The notes under the pieces: generated by a model | Seen by the model: only the letters and a program-made list of their open reading frames with translations | What the model was told of the DNA's origin: nothing | Database searches by the model: none | Position numbers and translations under genes: made by a program | Part shown: positions 60,481-64,000 of the stretch, piece by piece | Numbering within the stretch: position 1 is the stretch's first letter | Layout of the letters: every line of letters starts with the position of its first letter | Origin: Apostichopus japonicus | Taxonomy: Eukaryota > Echinodermata > Holothuroidea > Aspidochirotida > Stichopodidae | Reading direction: 5' to 3' | Length of the DNA: 64,000 bases | NCBI RefSeq assembly: GCF_037975245.1 | Contig: NC_092578.1 | Coordinates: forward strand, 11,452,321 to 11,516,320

Positions 60481-62524
60481 TTTGGGGTCACCAGGGGTCA
60501 AATGGTCAACATCTTGTCAACGAGATATCTCAAGTGGGTAATGTCGGTCCGACACAAGATCGGTGGGCCGGAATACCCATTCAAGTGCCACTTACCCTTT
60601 GTTTTCGGTGCAGGTCAAAGGTCATTTTGGGTCACCAGGGGTCAAATGGTCAACATCTGTCAACGAGATATCTCAAGTGGGTAATGTCGGACCGAATTAA
60701 GATCGGTTGGGCGGAGTACCCATTCAAGTGCCACTTACTTTTGTTTTCGGTGCAGGTCAAAGGTCATTTGGGGTCACCAGGGGTCAAATGGTCAAAATCT
60801 TGTCAAAGAAATATCTCAAGTGGGTAATGTCGAACCGACATAAGATCGGTTGGCCGGAGTACCAATTCAAGTACCACTTACCCTTTGTTTTCGGTGCAGG
60901 TCAAAGGTCATTTGGGGTCACCAGGGGTCAAATGGTCAAAATCTTGTCAACGAGATATCTCAAGTGGGTAATGTCGGACCGACTTATGATCGGTTGGCCG
61001 GACTACCCATTCAAGTGCCACTTACCCTTTGTTTTCGGTGCAGGTCAAAGGTCATTTGGGGTCACCAGGGGTCAAATGGTCAAAATCTTGTCAAAGAGAT
61101 ATCTCAAGTGGGAAATGTCGGACCGACATAAGATCGGTTGGCCGGAGTACCCATTCAAGTGCCACTTACCCTTTGTTTTCGGTGCAGGTCAAAGGTCATT
61201 TGGGGTCACCAGGGGTTACCAGGGGTCAAATGGTCAAAATCTTGTCAACGAGATATCTCAAGTGGGTAATGTCGGACAGACTTAAGATCGGTTGGCCGGA
61301 GTACCCATTCAAGTGCCACTTACCCTTTGTTTTCGGTGCAGGTCAAAGGTCATTTTGGGTCACCAGGGGTCAAATGGTCAAAATCTTGTCAACGAGATAT
61401 CTCAAGTGGGTAATGTCGGACCGAATTAAGATCGGTTGGCCGGAGTACCCATTCAAGTGCCACTTACCCTTTGTTTTCGGTGCAGGTCAAAGGTCATTTG
61501 GGGTCACCAGGGGTCAAATGGTCAAAATCTTGTCAAAGAGATATCTCAAGTGGGTAATGTCGGACCGACATAAGATCGGTTGGCCGGAGTACCCATTCAA
61601 ATGCCACTTACCCTTTGTTTTCGGTGCAGGTCAAAGGTCATTTGGGGACACCAGGGGTCACCAGGGGTCAAATGGTCAAAATCTTGTCAACGAGATATCT
61701 CAAGTGGGTGATGTCGGACCGAATTAAGATCGGTTGGCCGTAGTACCCATTCAAGTGCCACTTACCCTTTGTTTTCGGTGCAGGTCAAAGGTCATTTGGG
61801 GTCACCAGGGGTCAAATGGTCAAAATCTTGTCAACGAGATATCTCAAGTGGGTAATGTCGGACCGACATAAGATCGGTTGGCCGGAGTACCCATTCAAGT
61901 GCCACTTACCCTTTGTTTTCGGTGCAGGTCAAAGGTCATTTGGGGTCACCAGGGGTCAAATGGTCAAAATCTTGTAAACACGATATCTCAAGTGGGTAAT
62001 GTCGGACCGACTTTACATTGGTTGGCCGGAGTACCCATTCAAGTACCACTTACCCTTTGTTTTCGGTGCAGGTCAAAGGTCATTTGGGGTCACCAGGGGT
62101 CAAATGGTCAAAATCTTGTCAACGAGATATCTCAAGTGGGTTGTGTCGGACCGACTTAAGATCGGTTGGCCGGACTACCCATTCAAGTGCCACTTACCCT
62201 TTGTTTTCGGTGCAGGTCAAAGGTCATTTGGGGTCACCAGGGGTCAAATGGTCAAAATCTTGTCAAAGAGATATCTCAAGTGGGTAGTGTCGGACCGACA
62301 TAAGATCGGTTGGCCGGAGTACCCATTCAAGTGCCACTTACCCTTTGTTTTCGGTGCAGGTCAAAGGTCATTTGGGGTCACCAGGGGTTACCAGGGGTCA
62401 AATGGTCAAAATCTTGTCAACGAGATATCTCAAGTGGGTAATGTCGGACCGACTTAAGATCGGTTGGCCGTAGTACCCATTCAAGTGCCACTTACACTTT
62501 GTTTTCGGTGCAGGTCAAATGTCA
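60481..62524 (+). repeat. 2044-bp tandem unit, copy 2
   Basis: It carries every rare variant of copy 1. The flanking monomer with cttacactttg and caaatgtcattt is at the end of both copies (about 60450-60480 and 62490-62524) but not at the left end of copy 1, which places the crossover in the shared stretch after the DR1. One difference seen: cttgtcaacg at about 61683, where copy 1 has cttatcaacg at about 59639. Confidence 0.9.
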
Positions 62525-62789
62525 TTTGGGGTCACCAGGGGTCAAATGGTCAAAATCTTGTCAACGAGATATCTCAAGTGGGTATTGTCGGACCGACTTA
62601 AGATCGGTTGGCCGGAGTACCCATTCAAGTGCCACTTACCCTTTGTTTTCGATGCAGGTCAAAGGTCATTTGGGGTCACCAGGTTTCAAATGGTCAAAAT
62701 CTTGTCAACGAGTTATCTCAAGTGGGTTATGTCGGACCGACATAAGATCGGTTGGCCGGAGTACCCATTCAAGTGCCACTTACCCATTG
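62525..62789 (+). repeat. Dyad-less monomer between tandem units
   Basis: Ordinary monomer end with gggtattgtc, then cgatgcagg, ggtttcaaatgg and cgagttatc with gggttatg, and the start of a cccattgtt monomer. Elsewhere the cgagttatc type is followed by ccctttgtt, so this is a hybrid of two series. Confidence 0.8.
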
Positions 62790-63595
62790 TTTTCGGTGCA
62801 GGTCAAAGGTCATTTGGGGTCACCAGGGGTCACCAGGGGTCAAATGGTCAAAATCTTTTCAACGAGATATCTCAAGTGGGTAATGTCGGACCGACTTAAG
62901 ATCGGTTGGCCGGAGTACCCATTCAAGTGCCACTTACCCTTTGTTTTCGGTGCAGGTCAAAGGTCATTTGGGGTCACCAGGGGTCAAATGGTCAAAATCT
63001 TGTAAACACGATATCTCAAGTGGGTAATGTCGGACCGACTTTACATTGGTTGGCCGGAGCACCCATTCAAGTACCACTTACCCTTTGTTTTCGGTGCAGG
63101 TCAAAGGTCATTTGGGGTCACCAGGGGTCAAATGGTCAAAATCTTGTCAACGAGATATCTCAAGTGGGTAATGTCGGACCGACTTAAGATCGGTTAGCCG
63201 GAGTACCCATTCAAGTGCCACTTACCCTTTGTTTTCGGTGCAGGTCAAAGGTCATTTGGGGTCACCAGGGGTCACCAGGGGTCAAATGGTCAAAATCTTT
63301 TCAACGAGATATCTCAAGTGGGTAATGTCGGACCGACTTAAGATCGGTTGGCCGGAGTACCCATTCAAGTGCCACTTACCCTTTGTTTTCGGTGCAGGTC
63401 AAAGGTCATTTGGGGTCACCAGGGGTCAAATGGTCAAAATCTTGTAAACACGATATCTCAAGTGGGTAATGTCGGACCGACTTTACATTGGTTGGCCGGA
63501 GCACCCATTCAAGTACCACTTACCCTTTGTTTTCGGTGCAGGTCAAAGGTCATTTGGGGTCACCAGGGGTCAAATGGTCAAAATCTTGTCAACGA
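62790..63595 (+). repeat. 442-bp trimer tandem duplication
   Basis: Two 144-bp monomers and one 154-bp monomer repeat at +442. The rare cttttcaacg (about 62855 and 63297) and the gagcaccc T-type with caagtaccac (about 63057 and 63499) are in both copies. The second copy ends at about 63590, where cgagttatc replaces cgagatatc. This is the shortest young tandem unit seen on the right side. Confidence 0.88.
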
Positions 63596-64000
63596 GTTAT
63601 CTCAAGTGGGTAATGTCGGACCGACATAAGATCGGTTGGCCGGAGTACCCATTCAAGTGCCACTTACCCTTTGTTTTCGGTGCTGGTCAAAGGTCATTTG
63701 GGGTCACCAGGGGTCACCAGGGGTCAAATGGTCAAAATCTTGTAAACGAGATATCTCAAGTGGGTATTGTCGGACCGACTTAAGATCGGTTGGCCGTAGT
63801 ACCCATTCAAGTGCCACTTACCCTTTGTTTTCGGTGCAGGTCAAAGTTCATTTTGGGTCACCAGGGGTCACCAGGGGTCAAATGGTCAAAATCTTGTAAA
63901 CACGATATCTCAAGTGGGTAATGTCGGACCGACTTTACATTGGTTGGCCGTAGTACCCATTCAAGTACCACTTACCCTTTGTTTTCGGTGCTGGTAAAAG
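63596..64000 (+). repeat. Right edge of window, still satellite
   Basis: Monomers with gtgctgg and a ccag 154-mer (about 63681-63720), cttgtaaacgag (about 63741, a T-type/ordinary intermediate), ttggccgtag with a damaged second half-site (aaagttcatttt, about 63844), then a T-type monomer ending in gtgctggtaaaag. No array boundary is reached. The private changes are more frequent than in the centre. Confidence 0.85.

Larger units (their letters stand above)
1..64000 (+). repeat. Satellite DNA array, 144-bp monomer
   Basis: The window is filled end to end by head-to-tail copies of a 144-bp monomer. The landmark CGGTTGGCCG occurs at 1, 145, 721, 1585 and so on at multiples of 144, or 154 where a 10-bp unit is added. 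No inverted monomer, unique spacer or inserted element was seen in any line. Both window edges cut through the array, so it is longer than 64 kb. Copies differ by point variants and by 10-bp length steps. Repeat type and eukaryotic origin are secure. A role (centromeric, pericentromeric, subtelomeric or interstitial) cannot be assigned from the sequence, and no satellite family name is recognised. Confidence 0.98.

Noticed and set aside
1-64000. CRISPR array
   Set aside because: Direct repeats are contiguous with no unique spacers, and the unit is 144 bp. This is satellite architecture.
1-64000. tRNA, rRNA or other structured RNA gene
   Set aside because: No cloverleaf, A/B box pair or rRNA-like stretch was recognised; the short dyads form stems of only 5 bp.
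1-64000. Transposon-derived tandem repeat with terminal inverted repeats or target-site duplications
   Set aside because: No inverted termini, integrase or transposase fragment, or flanking duplication could be found; monomer junctions are seamless.
1-64000. Assignment to a named species or satellite family
   Set aside because: GGTCA-rich repeats look familiar from animal genomes, but nothing here is diagnostic. A search against Repbase/Dfam and raw assemblies would decide, and I cannot run it.
1-64000. Whole window as an assembly artefact
   Set aside because: Private SNPs and indels distinguish even the closest copies, which random duplication of reads would not give. Single blocks, above all the 3391-bp and 2044-bp tandems, still need read-depth checks.

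Overview
The whole window is one uninterrupted head-to-tail satellite DNA array. The basic monomer is 144 bp (base 1 to 144 is a complete copy starting at the motif CGGTTGGCCG; the next starts at 145). Many monomers are 154 bp and a few are 143 or 164 bp, so about 430 to 440 monomers fill the 64 kb. All lie in the same orientation, and neither edge of the window shows a boundary. The hand-counted GC content of the 144-bp consensus is 70/144, about 49%. I see no real protein-coding gene, no tRNA or rRNA gene, no transposon and no unique spacer. A long, highly homogenised array with nested higher-order structure points to a eukaryotic nuclear genome. The motifs in the monomer are most meaningful in an animal, but species and clade cannot be named from this sequence.

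Monomers differ by diagnostic variants that travel together. The main types are: a T-type (taaacacg followed by tttacattgg); a dyad-less type (cgatgcagg, ggtttcaaatgg, cgagttatc); a damaged-receptor-site type (caggacaaagg, usually with a 1-bp deletion giving 143 bp); a ttgtcgg type with a taaggtcatt insert; a gggaaatgtc type; and a gtgttggac type that forms 298-bp dimers. Ordered series of these types recur as higher-order units. The left 1.9 kb is built only of 144-bp monomers in a 5/6-mer pattern (720/864 bp). To the right, 154-bp monomers become frequent and long near-identical blocks appear. Tandem pairs occur at 2528, 2979, 3123, 3391, 2044 and 442 bp, and dispersed pairs at offsets of 7735, 8887, 9215, 12030-12039, 16468, 21377 and 31456 bp. 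This is the mosaic expected from repeated unequal exchange, amplification and gene conversion.

The most striking content is inside the monomer. Positions 52-64 are AGGTCAAAGGTCA, a perfect DR1 nuclear-receptor element. Two GGGTCA half-sites follow at 10-bp spacing, then weaker GGTCA and GTCA copies. The recurrent length polymorphism of the monomer is gain of exactly one 10-bp unit (half-site plus 4-bp spacer). The array is therefore also a tandem array of several hundred potential nuclear-receptor sites. Each monomer also carries two short perfect dyads (GAGATATCTC and GTCGGACCGAC). Whether any of these is bound or transcribed cannot be told from sequence.

One forward frame of the 144-bp consensus has no stop codon and the other two have one each, so many forward open frames arise automatically. 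They overlap in all three frames, shift at each 10-bp insert and are not genes.
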